Assembly (NCBI RefSeq): GCF_042684505.1
Contig: NZ_JBHULT010000006.1
Coordinates: 682,001 to 746,000, forward strand
Length of the DNA: 64,000 nucleotides
Source: Salinimicrobium flavum
Lineage (GTDB): Bacteria; Bacteroidota; Bacteroidia; Flavobacteriales; Flavobacteriaceae
Reading direction: 5' to 3'
Part shown: positions 25,312 through 34,900 of the stretch, one piece after another
Numbering within the stretch: position 1 is the first letter of the stretch
How the letters are laid out: each line of letters begins with the position of its first letter
Translations under genes and position numbers: made by a program
The notes under the pieces: model-generated
Told to the model about the DNA's origin: nothing
Seen by the model: only the letters and a program-made list of their open reading frames with translations
Databases searched by the model: none

Positions 25312-26901
25312 ATGGAAGAATTCGCAGCACTCATAAGAGAACTTGACAGCACCAATAAAACCACGGTGAAGGTGGCGGCGTTGACGCGCTATTTTCAGAC
25401 GGTTCCCGGGAAGGATAAGGTGTGGGCTATTGCCATCCTCTCTCACCGGCGGCCGCCGCGACCTGTAAATACGACTTTGCTGCGGACATTTGCTGCCGAA
25501 CTCGCTAATATTCCACTATGGCTCTTTGAAGAATCATATCACATTGTGGGTGATCTTGCAGAAACTATTGCGCTGGTCATTCCGCCGGCAGAGGAGTCCA
25601 GTGAAAAGAGTCTGACACAATATCTGGAGGAGATCATCGATCTAAAAAAAGCCTCAGAAGCCGACAAAAGAGAATACCTACATGAGAATTGGGCAACGCA
25701 GAATTACTATGAAAGATTCGTTTTTACCAAGCTCATCACCGGAAGTTTTAGAATTGGGGTGAGTCAGAAGTTAATGACCCGCGCACTATCCAAAGCAACA
25801 GATATTGATGAAGATGTACTTGCCTATAAGCTAATGGGCGACTGGGATCCGCAGAAAATTACCTTTCAAAAACTTATTTTAGAGGAAAATGAGGAAGACT
25901 ACCTCTCCAAGCCTTACCCTTTCTACCTGGCCTATGCTATTGAAGGGGAACCGGTCGATCTGGGAGATCCTGCCGACTGGTCTGCCGAGCATAAATGGGA
26001 CGGTATACGATCTCAGGTGGTGATTCGTAACCGTGAGATCTTCGTTTGGAGCCGGGGAGAAGAATTGGTGACAGATAAATACCCCGAATTTTCCAAATTT
26101 TTGGAGGTTATTCCCGACGGAACAGTGATAGATGGGGAGATCCTTCCGTTTCCCGATGGAGACATTGGCACCTTCAAGGACCTTCAAACCCGGATTGGTC
26201 GTAAAACTGTTTCCAAAGCTCTGCTAAATAAAACTCCTGTGATCCTGAAGGCTTATGATGTATTGGAGTGGGAAGGGAAAGACATCCGCACTTTACCCTT
26301 TTTGGATCGGCGGAAGATCCTTGAGAAATTACACGCCACTGTTGGAACAGAGGAGTTGCCATTTCATCTATCTGAAACCATTTCCTTCAATAAATGGGAA
26401 GAAGCTACTGCAGAACGGGAACGTGCCAGGGAGGTGAAAAGTGAAGGTTTGATGCTCAAGAAATGGGATTCGCCTTACCTGGTGGGTAGAAAAAAGGGAG
26501 ACTGGTGGAAATGGAAAGTGGAACCACTCACCGTTGATGCCGTGTTGACATACGCCATGCGCGGTCACGGGCGCAGATCTAATCTTTTTACAGATTACAC
26601 TTTCGCCCTCTGGCAGGATGAGGAGCTGGTGACCTTCGCCAAGGCATATTCAGGCCTGACCGATGCCGAATTCAGGCAGGTTGATGCGTTTATCAAGAAA
26701 AATACACTGGAGCGATTTGGACCTGTACGTTCCGTAAAACCTGAACTGGTATTTGAGATTGCCTTCGAAGGTATAGCCGAATCCAAAAGACACAAAAGTG
26801 GCGTTGCAACCCGCTTCCCGAGAATATTGAGGTGGAGACAGGACAAGAAAATAGAAGAAGCAAATACCATAGAAGAATTGAAGCAGTTGATCCCGAAATA
26901 A
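25312..26901 (+). CDS. ATP-dependent DNA ligase (ligase-associated repair cluster)
   Basis: 529 residues, a LigB-like/archaeal-type ATP-dependent ligase that would seal nicks beside the NAD-dependent LigA. The N-terminal helical DNA-binding domain spans about 1-200; the nucleotidyltransferase domain starts near 215 with EHKWDGIRSQVV, where Lys at about 228 is the adenylated residue; DGEILPF, SEGLMLKKWDSPY and WWKWK are later motifs; and the OB domain ends the protein (VFEIAFEGIAESKRHKSGVATRFPRILRWR). Its stop codon begins the repeat block that flanks the DUF559 cassette. The helicase, its partner, starts 864 bases further. Confidence 0.96.
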   Translation: MEEFAALIRELDSTNKTTVKVAALTRYFQTVPGKDKVWAIAILSHRRPPRPVNTTLLRTFAAELANIPLWLFEESYHIVGDLAETIALVIPPAEESSEKSLTQYLEEIIDLKKASEADKREYLHENWATQNYYERFVFTKLITGSFRIGVSQKLMTRALSKATDIDEDVLAYKLMGDWDPQKITFQKLILEENEEDYLSKPYPFYLAYAIEGEPVDLGDPADWSAEHKWDGIRSQVVIRNREIFVWSRGEELVTDKYPEFSKFLEVIPDGTVIDGEILPFPDGDIGTFKDLQTRIGRKTVSKALLNKTPVILKAYDVLEWEGKDIRTLPFLDRRKILEKLHATVGTEELPFHLSETISFNKWEEATAERERAREVKSEGLMLKKWDSPYLVGRKKGDWWKWKVEPLTVDAVLTYAMRGHGRRSNLFTDYTFALWQDEELVTFAKAYSGLTDAEFRQVDAFIKKNTLERFGPVRSVKPELVFEIAFEGIAESKRHKSGVATRFPRILRWRQDKKIEEANTIEELKQLIPK

Positions 26902-27110
26902 ACCACCCCGTCTCCCTGCCGGCCGGCAGGCGGGCGCTACCACGGAGCCACCCCTCCTTGAAAAGGATGGGAACTATTACGCTTCTGCTAGCAGAAGCTG
27001 TAAAATTACTGGGTTTAAAAAAATATAATTTGAAGTAGAATTTTAAATAGTAGCACAAATAGCTCCTTCCCTTGCTAAGGGAACCTGCCTGCCGGCAGGC
27101 AGGGGTGGAT
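26901..27110. repeat. Left flank repeats of the DUF559 cassette
   Basis: Two blocks, 26901-26968 and 27032-27082, recur at 27533-27602 and 27667-27717 with a constant offset of about 634 bases. Both flanks carry TGCCGGCA-type palindromes (26915-26930, 27084-27103). Confidence 0.8.
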
Positions 27111-27170
27111 CCGCCGCAAGGCGGAGACGGAAGGGTCCAACGGCTGCTTCTAAATTATTACACAGTTAAA

Positions 27171-27560
27171 ATGAAACGCAGAATCCACAACCGAAAACCC
27201 CTCGAACCCTACCGCAAAAAGCTCCGCCACCACGGAACTACAGCCGAGGCCTATTTGTGGACACATTTGCAACAAAAGAAACTGGAAGGAAGAAAATTCA
27301 GGAGGCAACACAGCATCCTGAACTTCATTGTGGATTTTTATTGTGCCGAGGAAAGGCTGATCATAGAACTCGATGGGCAATACCATATGAATCCAACAAA
27401 CGAAGAAAAAGACGCTGCCAGAACTAAAAAACTGGAAGAGTTAAATATGAAGGTGCTGAGGTTTGAGAACAGAACAGCTTTTGAGAATCTGGATTGGGTG
27501 CTGGAGGAAATTAAGAGACATTTCGGGAGTGGACCACCCCGTCTCCCTGCCGGCCGGTAG
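27171..27560 (+). CDS. DUF559 endonuclease-like protein
   Basis: 129 residues of the DUF559 family (VSR/PD-(D/E)xK-like): PYRKKLRHHGTTAEAYLWTHLQQKKLEGRKFRRQHSILNFIVDFYCAEERLIIELDGQYHM, where the FIVDFY...IIELDGQ run carries the acidic and Glu-x-Asp positions of the nuclease core, and KVLRFENRTAFENLDWVLEEI closes the domain. The final residues (PPRLPAGR) are encoded by the flanking repeat, so the gene ends inside it. It splits the ligase-helicase junction of the repair cluster and is bounded by direct repeats, which suggests a mobile one-gene unit rather than a member of the pathway. The start ATG 27171 is used. Confidence 0.88.
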   Translation: MKRRIHNRKPLEPYRKKLRHHGTTAEAYLWTHLQQKKLEGRKFRRQHSILNFIVDFYCAEERLIIELDGQYHMNPTNEEKDAARTKKLEELNMKVLRFENRTAFENLDWVLEEIKRHFGSGPPRLPAGR

Positions 27561-27764
27561 GCGGGCGCTCCCTCGGATCCACCCCTCCTTAAAAAGAGGA
27601 AGGGGAGCTTTGGGAACAGCTTTGCTGTTCCTGTGGTCAAATGTGGGTTTAGCAAATTTTAATAGTGAAGTAGAATTTTAAATGGTAGTACAAATAGCTC
27701 CTTCCCTTGTTAAGGGAAGGTGGCATTCCGAAGGAATGACGGAAGGGTCCAAGCTTGCAGAATC
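27533..27764. repeat. Right flank repeats of the DUF559 cassette
   Basis: Second copies of both blocks (27533-27602, 27667-27717), a palindrome at 27546-27561 with one mismatch, and a small hairpin CATTCC/GGAATG at about 27723-27738 in front of the helicase start. Confidence 0.8.
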
Positions 27765-30290
27765 ATGAATAAAAGAGAACTCATAAAACTCGCCGAAGAC
27801 TGGTTCAAATCCCGGTCCTGGAAATCCTTTGCTTTTCAAAAGGAGACCTGGAAGGCATTTTTGTCAGGTAAACACGGCCTACTAAACGCCCCCACCGGGA
27901 GCGGAAAAACCTATGCACTGTGGATTCCGATTGTTCTGGATTACATCCGGCAAAACCCTGATTATAAAACCAAACACAAACCCGGCCTCAAAGCTATCTG
28001 GATCACGCCGCTGCGGGCCCTTTCCGTAGAGATAGAGCAGGCGGCAAATAGATTTTCCCAGGATATTGGCAGCGGACTTACAGTGGGAATCAGGACGGGA
28101 GATACTTCTCAAAAGTTACGGGCTGCCCAAAAAAAGCAAATGCCCGATCTCCTTATTACAACACCTGAAAGTTTGCAGTTGCTATTATCTTCCAAAGGTT
28201 ATGAAAAAACATTCAAAGATCTTAATGCTATTGTCATTGACGAATGGCACGAGCTGCTGGGAACGAAACGCGGAGTTCAGGTGGAACTTGCCCTTTCCCG
28301 ACTTAAAAATGTTTCTCCAAAAATGAAGATTTGGGGAATATCGGCTACAATCGGGAATCTACAGGAGGCACGGGAGGTGCTGCTGGGACCGGAGTCGCCG
28401 GCATTCAAAAATTCAGTGTTGATCAGGGCAGATATTAAAAAGAAGATCACAGTAAAATCCATCATTCCGGAGAAGATGGAAACCTTTCCCTGGCGGGGAC
28501 ATCTCGGGCTGCACCTCATTGATGAGGTGGTCCCCATTATTCGCAATTCCAGGACTACGCTGCTTTTTACCAACACTCGCTCCCAGTGCGAGATCTGGTT
28601 TCAGAGGATACTTCAGAAGTACCCGGAATTCGCCGGGGAACTGGCCATGCATCACGGGAGCATCAATAAAGAAACAAGAATATGGGTAGAGCAGGCAATT
28701 CGTGATGAGCGGTTAAAGGCGGTGGTGGCAACCTCCAGCCTCGATCTGGGAGTGGATTTTGCGCCGGTGGAGACCATTATCCAGATTGGGGGACCAAAAG
28801 GTGTGGCGAGATTTCTTCAGCGGGCAGGCCGAAGTGGTCACCAGCCTGGAAAAGAGAGTGTGATCTACTTTTTGCCCACCCACGCGATGGAACTCATAGA
28901 GGCTTCAGCTTTACAAAAGGCGGTGAAAAATACGGTAGTTGAAGATCGGATCCCGTACCTGAACTCCTTTGATGTTCTGGTTCAATATCTCACAACCCTG
29001 GCAGTTTCCGACGGATTTTTTCCGAAGGATATCTGGCCTGAGGTTAAGTCGACTTTTTGCTATCAGGCAATTTCCGAAGAGCAGTGGGAATGGCTCCTTA
29101 ATTTTATTACAAAAGGAAGTCAGACTCTGCAGGCTTATGACGAATATAAAAAGGTAGAAATAGAAGAGAACGGACTTTTTAAAGTGAATAACCGCGCCAT
29201 TGCGATGAGGCACCGGTTGCAGATAGGAACAATAGTAAGTGACGCCGTTCTGGCGGTAAAATACCTGGGCGGTGGGTATATTGGAACAATTGAAGAATGG
29301 TTTATTTCGAAGTTAAATCCGGGGGATGTATTTACCTTTGCCGGGAAAAATCTGGAGCTGTACCAGATCAAGAATATGCAGGTGATCGTAAAGAAATCGA
29401 AGGTGAAAAACTCCCGCTTTCCCAGCTGGGCCGGGGGAAGGATGAGTTTTTCGGCGCAGATGAGTGAGCTGCTTAGGGAGGAAATGTTTGTAGCTTCAGA
29501 AATTGAAGAAGCCGAATCGTCGCAGAATGTCACCCCGAGCACCTCGGCTGCGCTCGGCACAGGCTCCGTCCAGAGCTCAGTGGAACTGCAGGCCATGACC
29601 AACATCTTCAAAAGGCAGAAAAAGGAATCCATTATCCCCAAAAAAGATGAATTCCTCATTGAAACCTTTAAGACGCGCGAAGGATATCACGCCATTTTTT
29701 ACCCCTTTGAAGGGCGGTTTGTACACGAAGCCATGGCCAGTCTGCTCGCCTACAGGATCAGCCTGCTGTCACCAATTACTTTCTCCCTCGCCTTTAATGA
29801 CTACGGATTCGAGCTGCTTTCCGATCAGGAGATCGATATGCAGCAGGTGTTCGACAATGATCTGTTTTCTGCGGAATACCTGATGGATGACCTTCAGAAG
29901 AGTTTAAATGCGACAGAAATGGCAAGAAGAAAATTCCGTGACATTGCGGTGATTGCCGGAATGGTTTTCACCGGGTTTCCGAACAAGATGATCAAAACAA
30001 AACATTTGCAGTCGAATTCGCAGCTATTGTTCAGTGTTTTCAGGGATTATGAGCCGGACAATTTATTGTTTCAGCAGGCGTTTAGGGAGACATTCGAGCA
30101 CCAGTTGGAAGAAGGAAGGTTAAGATTGGCTATGGAACGAATTTCGGAACAGAAGTTGGTTTGGAAACAATGTGAAAAACCCACACCATTCGCTTTCCCG
30201 ATCATCACCGACAGGATGCGCGAAAAATTATCTTCAGAAAAACTGGAGGATAGAATTAAGAAAATGATGGCTCAATGGGGAGACCTGTAG
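27765..30290 (+). CDS. Ligase-associated DEXH-box helicase (Lhr-Core type)
   Basis: 841 residues; SF2 3'-5' ssDNA translocase/helicase of the Lhr-Core group. Motif I is APTGSGKTYALWIP, motif II DEWHEL (DExH), motif III GISATIG, motif VI RFLQRAGRSGHQPGK. The winged-helix and Lhr-type C-terminal beta-barrel domain follow (about 420-841). Start ATG 27765 (MNKRELIKLAEDWFKSRSWKSF) is the family N-terminus; a longer in-frame start lies in the repeat DNA. PdeM follows 8 bases after its stop. Together with the exonuclease and ligase upstream it should process damaged or flapped DNA ends. Confidence 0.95.
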   Translation: MNKRELIKLAEDWFKSRSWKSFAFQKETWKAFLSGKHGLLNAPTGSGKTYALWIPIVLDYIRQNPDYKTKHKPGLKAIWITPLRALSVEIEQAANRFSQDIGSGLTVGIRTGDTSQKLRAAQKKQMPDLLITTPESLQLLLSSKGYEKTFKDLNAIVIDEWHELLGTKRGVQVELALSRLKNVSPKMKIWGISATIGNLQEAREVLLGPESPAFKNSVLIRADIKKKITVKSIIPEKMETFPWRGHLGLHLIDEVVPIIRNSRTTLLFTNTRSQCEIWFQRILQKYPEFAGELAMHHGSINKETRIWVEQAIRDERLKAVVATSSLDLGVDFAPVETIIQIGGPKGVARFLQRAGRSGHQPGKESVIYFLPTHAMELIEASALQKAVKNTVVEDRIPYLNSFDVLVQYLTTLAVSDGFFPKDIWPEVKSTFCYQAISEEQWEWLLNFITKGSQTLQAYDEYKKVEIEENGLFKVNNRAIAMRHRLQIGTIVSDAVLAVKYLGGGYIGTIEEWFISKLNPGDVFTFAGKNLELYQIKNMQVIVKKSKVKNSRFPSWAGGRMSFSAQMSELLREEMFVASEIEEAESSQNVTPSTSAALGTGSVQSSVELQAMTNIFKRQKKESIIPKKDEFLIETFKTREGYHAIFYPFEGRFVHEAMASLLAYRISLLSPITFSLAFNDYGFELLSDQEIDMQQVFDNDLFSAEYLMDDLQKSLNATEMARRKFRDIAVIAGMVFTGFPNKMIKTKHLQSNSQLLFSVFRDYEPDNLLFQQAFRETFEHQLEEGRLRLAMERISEQKLVWKQCEKPTPFAFPIITDRMREKLSSEKLEDRIKKMMAQWGDL

Positions 30291-30298
30291 CTTCAAAA

Positions 30299-30937
30299 AT
30301 GACAAAAACACTTACTCTTTATAATCAGAATTTTATTTTACATCCATCCGGCGCTATGTTTTGGGAGGAAGAAGATATACTGGTGATAAGCGATGTTCAC
30401 TTGGGAAAGATGTCGCATTTCAGGAAATTTGGCAGTGCCGTGCCGCAGCAGGCGGTGAAAGGCAACTTCCAAAAAATGGATTCAGTAATCGCATTTTTCG
30501 CACCTCAGAAGATCGTTTTCCTCGGAGACCTTTTTCACAGTTCAATGAACAAGGAGTGGCTAATGTTTGAGACCTGGCTGAAAAATATCCCTGCGGAAGT
30601 CATTCTAGTAGAAGGAAATCACGACATTATTTCTCCCCTAAAATATGAAGCCCTGGGAGTCAGGATTACATCCGAAATTGTGCTCCACAATTTTCTTTTT
30701 ACCCATCACCCCGAAGAAAGGTCCGGACTTTTCAACTTTTCGGGACATATACATCCAGGGGTAAGGATCAACGGCCTCGGCCGGCAGCAACTTAAGCTCT
30801 CCTGTTTCTTCAAATCCAAAGACCAATTGATCCTTCCTGCATTCGGGGAGTTCACCGGTAAATACATTCTCATACCGCAGGGAGATGATGAGGTGTATGT
30901 GGTGACGAAGGAGGAAGTGATTTGTTTGAATGATTAA
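30299..30937 (+). CDS. pdeM: Ligase-associated DNA damage response endonuclease PdeM
   Basis: 212 residues; Mn-dependent calcineurin-like phosphoesterase/DNA nuclease closing the four-gene cluster. Metallophosphoesterase motifs are complete: SDVHLGKM, FLGDLFHS, EGNHD, FTHHPEE and SGHIHPG. The family homologue in Pseudomonas cuts single-stranded DNA (work of the Shuman group). The start at 30299 (MTKTLTLYNQ) is chosen; an earlier ATG at 30275 overlaps the helicase end. The last gene of the unit; REP-type repeats begin about 45 bases downstream. Confidence 0.94.
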   Translation: MTKTLTLYNQNFILHPSGAMFWEEEDILVISDVHLGKMSHFRKFGSAVPQQAVKGNFQKMDSVIAFFAPQKIVFLGDLFHSSMNKEWLMFETWLKNIPAEVILVEGNHDIISPLKYEALGVRITSEIVLHNFLFTHHPEERSGLFNFSGHIHPGVRINGLGRQQLKLSCFFKSKDQLILPAFGEFTGKYILIPQGDDEVYVVTKEEVICLND

Positions 30938-30980
30938 AAAAGAATCAAGAGCCTAGAGCCAAGACTTTTTTCTGAATTTT

Positions 30981-31148
30981 GGGCTTAAGCCCAATCATAA
31001 TCCTGATCCTTTAACCACAGGCTGAAGCCAGTGGTAATTCCTGGGTTGCAGAATATAAATCATTTCCCAATTCATGAATTGCCTCCGCTGAATTGCCTCC
31101 GCCTTCAGGCGGAGGATCAGAGAATGATGAGAACAAGGGCTTTAGCCC
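30981..31148. repeat. REP-like palindrome cluster, left of RAYT
   Basis: In order: GGGCTTAAGCCC (30981-30992), an imperfect 20-bp palindrome CCACAGGCT..GTGG (31015-31034), CCTCCGCC/GGCGGAGG with a 4-base loop (31096-31115) and GGGCTTTAGCCC (31137-31148). The same units recur right of the transposase gene. Confidence 0.85.
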
Positions 31149-31591
31149 AATTTTCTATCCTCAAATTTTTTGAAATTATAATTCTTTATGTATACTTCAT
31201 ATTCCTCCTGAAATGATTTCTTCCTGTGATGCTCTTCCTGATTTTTAATATAATCTCTCACCCTATTAAGATTGGAAGCAGAAACAGAGACAGCGAAATA
31301 ATCATTTTGCCATTCAAATCTTTCTGAAGTTAAATTATTTTTGTTGATCCAATGAGAAGATTCTCCTTTGATCAAATTGATCACCTTTTGAATGGTTTGA
31401 TCAACTCCTAAAGAGACAAGACAATGACAATGATCTGCGTATCCATTGACGAAATCTACAAATATTCCTTTTGATCTGGCATTTTCTGCTATATGCTGCC
31501 ACACCTGTTTTCTGAGTTCTGGAGTTTTGAGGTGAGGAACTCTGTTTTTAGTGCTCCAGACAAAATGGATGTAAACCTTTATGTGAGGCAT
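31142..31591 (-). CDS. IS200/REP-associated tyrosine transposase (RAYT)
   Basis: 149 residues, Y1 transposase family. N-terminus VYIHFVWSTKNRVP is typical; the HUH metal motif is HCH (residues 54-56, GYADHCHCLVSLG) and the nucleophile is probably Tyr114 (RVRDYIKNQEEHH). It should nick single-stranded DNA next to palindromes. Its two flanks share REP-like palindromes and about 150 bp of direct repeat, the hallmark of RAYT/REP pairs rather than IS200 with one hairpin at each end. The stop codon lies inside the left repeat cluster. Mobility not shown; the family call is firm. Confidence 0.9.
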   Translation of the reverse strand: MPHIKVYIHFVWSTKNRVPHLKTPELRKQVWQHIAENARSKGIFVDFVNGYADHCHCLVSLGVDQTIQKVINLIKGESSHWINKNNLTSERFEWQNDYFAVSVSASNLNRVRDYIKNQEEHHRKKSFQEEYEVYIKNYNFKKFEDRKLG

Positions 31592-31649
31592 GATGTTGTG
31601 CTAATTGGCTGATGCTGAATTTAATAAATTAATTTGAGACAAAAAGATT

Positions 31650-31863
31650 GGGCTAAAGCCCTGTTTTGATTCTGCTCTTAAACCACTGGCTGAAGCCAGT
31701 GGCCATTCATGAAAAGAGGTGTTCTGTTTTGCTCGATCTTTTATGCCTTGAGCAATTCATGGGTTGCAACATAAATTATTTTCAAATTCATGAATTGCCT
31801 CCGCTGAATTGTCTCCGCCTTTAGGCGGAGGACCAGAGAATGATGAGAAATAGGGCTTTAGCC
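31650..31863. repeat. REP-like palindrome cluster, right of RAYT
   Basis: GGGCT-AA-AGCCC (31650-31661), a perfect 20-bp palindrome CCACTGGCT..GTGG (31683-31702), CTCCGCC/GGCGGAG (31813-31830) and a partial GGGCTTTAGCC (31853-31863); the text between the last two units (AATTCATGAATTGCCTCCGC, AGAGAATGATGAGAA) also repeats the left side. Confidence 0.85.
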
Positions 31864-31919
31864 AATTCTCTTGGAAGCGATACAAAGTAGACAACATCTA
31901 ATTTAACTCTTCCTTAATT

Positions 31920-31940
31920 CCTTCAGCTTTAGCTGAAAGG
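31920..31940. repeat. Hairpin before the mfd promoter
   Basis: CCTTCAGC-TTTA-GCTGAAAGG, an imperfect palindrome directly upstream of the mfd -7 element. Confidence 0.5.
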
Positions 31941-31951
31941 CAATAACTTCT

Positions 31952-31959
31952 TATCTTTG
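31952..31959 (+). promoter_or_regulatory. -7 element of mfd
   Basis: TATCTTTG, exact TAnnTTTG, 17 bases before the TTG start at 31977. Confidence 0.55.
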
Positions 31960-31976
31960 CACCAAATTTTTAATTT

Positions 31977-34900
31977 TTGACTAAATCTTCTATCGCCCAA
32001 AGCTTTGCACAGTCGGCTCAACAGCTTGAACTGGGGAAAGCCCTTGCCCTGCCGCGAACTCATGTTGAATTAAAAGGCCTTGTTGGGTCGGCACTGTCTT
32101 TCGTGATTGCCAATGCTTTTGAGCAGGCAGAAAAGCCATTTTTGCTGATCTTCAATGACAAGGAAGAAGCAGCGTATTACCTCAATGACCTGGAGCAACT
32201 GGTGGGGGAGAAGCACGTCCTCTTTTACCCCGGAAGCTACCGCCGGCCATACCAGATAGAAGAGACAGATAATGCCAATGTGCTTTTGAGAGCAGAGGTG
32301 CTCAACCGCATCAACTCCCGCAAGAAGCCCGCGCTCATAGTCACCTATCCCGATGCACTTTTTGAGAAGGTAGTTACACGAAAGGAACTTGAGAAGAACA
32401 CCCTGAAGATCCACGTGAACGATGAGCTTTCCATTGATTTTGTCAACGAGGTGATGTTCGAGTACAAGTTCAAAAGAGTGGATTTTGTGACCGAGCCGGG
32501 AGAATTCTCAGTTCGCGGTGGGATCCTGGATGTGTTCTCCTTCAGCAATGATGAGCCATACAGAATTGAATTTTTCGGAGACGAGGTGGAGAGCATCAGG
32601 ACATTTGATGTGGAAACCCAGCTTTCTACGGAAAAAGTGAAGAAGATCAGCATTATTCCGAATGTGGAACACAAGAAGCTGGAAGAGGTTCGGGAAAGTT
32701 TTTTGAAGTACATATCCAATAAAACGGTAGTCTTCGCCAAAGATCTTGAAATGCTTTCGGCACAGATCGACAAGCTTTTTGGGAAAGCCATTGAAGCCTT
32801 TAAGGAGCTTTCCGAAGAAGTGAAACACGGCACGCCTGAAGAATTGTTCTGTAATTCTGCACTTTTAAAGGACCAGTTGCAGGAATATTCTTTGGTGGTA
32901 ACAAATTCCAACCAGACCCTGAAACCAGTTCAGGGTGACGCGGAAGTCTTGCAAATAGAATTCAACACCAAACCCCAACCTTCTTTCAACAAGCACTTTG
33001 ACCTGTTGATACAGGATCTGCACGAGCGTTCTGAAGAAGGTTATTCCAACTATATTTTCTGCGTTAGTGAGCAACAGGCGAAGCGCTTTCACGACATCTT
33101 TGATGATGTTGACAAGGAGGTTAAATACAAAACCGTGGTGCTTTCCATGTACCAGGGATTTATTGATGAAAATTCAAAGATGGTCTGCTATACCGACCAT
33201 CAGATCTTTGAGCGTTATCACAAATTTCATTTAAAAAATGGTTATGCCAAAAAACAGGCGATAACATTAAAAGAATTGACGAGCCTCGAGGTGGGGGATT
33301 ATGTCACGCATATTGACCACGGGATTGGAAAATTCGGCGGACTTCAAAAAATAGATGTAGAGGGTAAAAAGCAGGAAGCGATCAAGTTGATCTACGGTGA
33401 GCGTGACATTCTGTATCTGAGCATTCACTCGCTGCACAAGATCTCCAAGTATAACGGGAAAGACGGAAAGCCGCCAAAGATCTATAAACTGGGCAGCAAC
33501 GCCTGGAAGAACCTGAAGCAGAAGACCAAGGCACGGGTCAAGCACATCGCGTACAACCTTATCGAACTTTACGCGAAGCGTCGTTTGCAAAAAGGCTTCG
33601 GATTTGGTCCTGATTCCTACCTGCAGCACGAGCTGGAAGCCTCCTTCCTTTACGAAGACACCCCCGATCAAAGTACTGCCACGGCCGATGTTAAGGCCGA
33701 TATGGAAAACGAACGCCCCATGGACCGCCTGGTGTGCGGGGATGTTGGCTTCGGAAAAACTGAAGTTGCGATAAGGGCAGCCTTCAAAGCGGTAGATAAT
33801 GGGAAACAGGTGGCCGTTTTAGTGCCTACTACCATTCTGGCATTTCAGCATTATAAAACTTTCACCGAACGCCTGAAGGATTTCCCGGTTACCGTAGATT
33901 ACCTGAACCGTTTCAGGACCGCCAAAGAACGGAGAACAACCCTGGAAGAACTGGCAAACGGAAAAGTGGATATCGTCATTGGAACTCATCAGCTGGTGAA
34001 TAAAGCGGTAAAATTCAAGGACCTCGGATTGCTCGTCGTGGATGAAGAGCAGAAATTCGGGGTAGCCGTAAAAGACAAGCTGAAGACCATTAAAGAAAAT
34101 GTGGATACGCTTACATTGACTGCGACGCCTATTCCGCGGACGTTGCAGTTCAGTTTAATGGCCGCGAGGGATCTTTCCACCATTACCACTCCGCCGCCAA
34201 ACAGATATCCAATCGAGTCTCATGTGATACGGTTTTCCGAAGAGACCATACGCGATGCCATTTCGTATGAAATTCAGCGGGGTGGGCAGGTGTTCTTTAT
34301 TCACAACCGGGTGGAGAATATCAAGGAAGTTGCCGGAATGATACAGCGACTGGTGCCCGATGCTAAGATCGGGATAGGTCACGGGCAGATGGAAGGTAAG
34401 AAACTGGAAACCCTTATGCTGAAATTCATGAACGGCGAATTTGATGTACTGGTTTCGACCACGATCGTAGAGAGTGGACTCGACGTTTCTAATGCCAATA
34501 CTATCTTTATCAACAACGCCAATAACTTCGGACTTTCAGACCTGCACCAGATGCGGGGAAGGGTTGGAAGAAGCAATAAAAAAGCATTCTGTTATTTTAT
34601 TACTCCGCCGTTTTCGGCCATAACCGATGAGGCGCGGAAGAGGATGACAGCTCTCGAGCAATTCAGTGAACTTGGCAGTGGTTTTAACATCGCTATGAAG
34701 GATCTGGAGATTCGCGGGGCAGGAGATCTATTAGGAGGTGAGCAAAGCGGGTTCATAAACGAGATTGGTTTCGATACCTACCAAAAGATCCTGAACGAAG
34801 CCATTGAAGAACTCAAGGAAAATGAATTTAAGGAGCTGTATGCAGACCAGGTGAAAGAGGATAAGGAATACGTGAAAGATACACAGATCGATACCGATTT

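Noticed and set aside
30981..31148. Possible CRISPR array near the RAYT gene
   Set aside because: Repeats are palindromic and of four different kinds, without regular spacers; no cas genes nearby.
32345..32911. 188-codon minus-strand open frame in mfd
   Set aside because: Antisense of the conserved Mfd N-terminal domain; Ser/Phe-rich composition typical of antisense frames.
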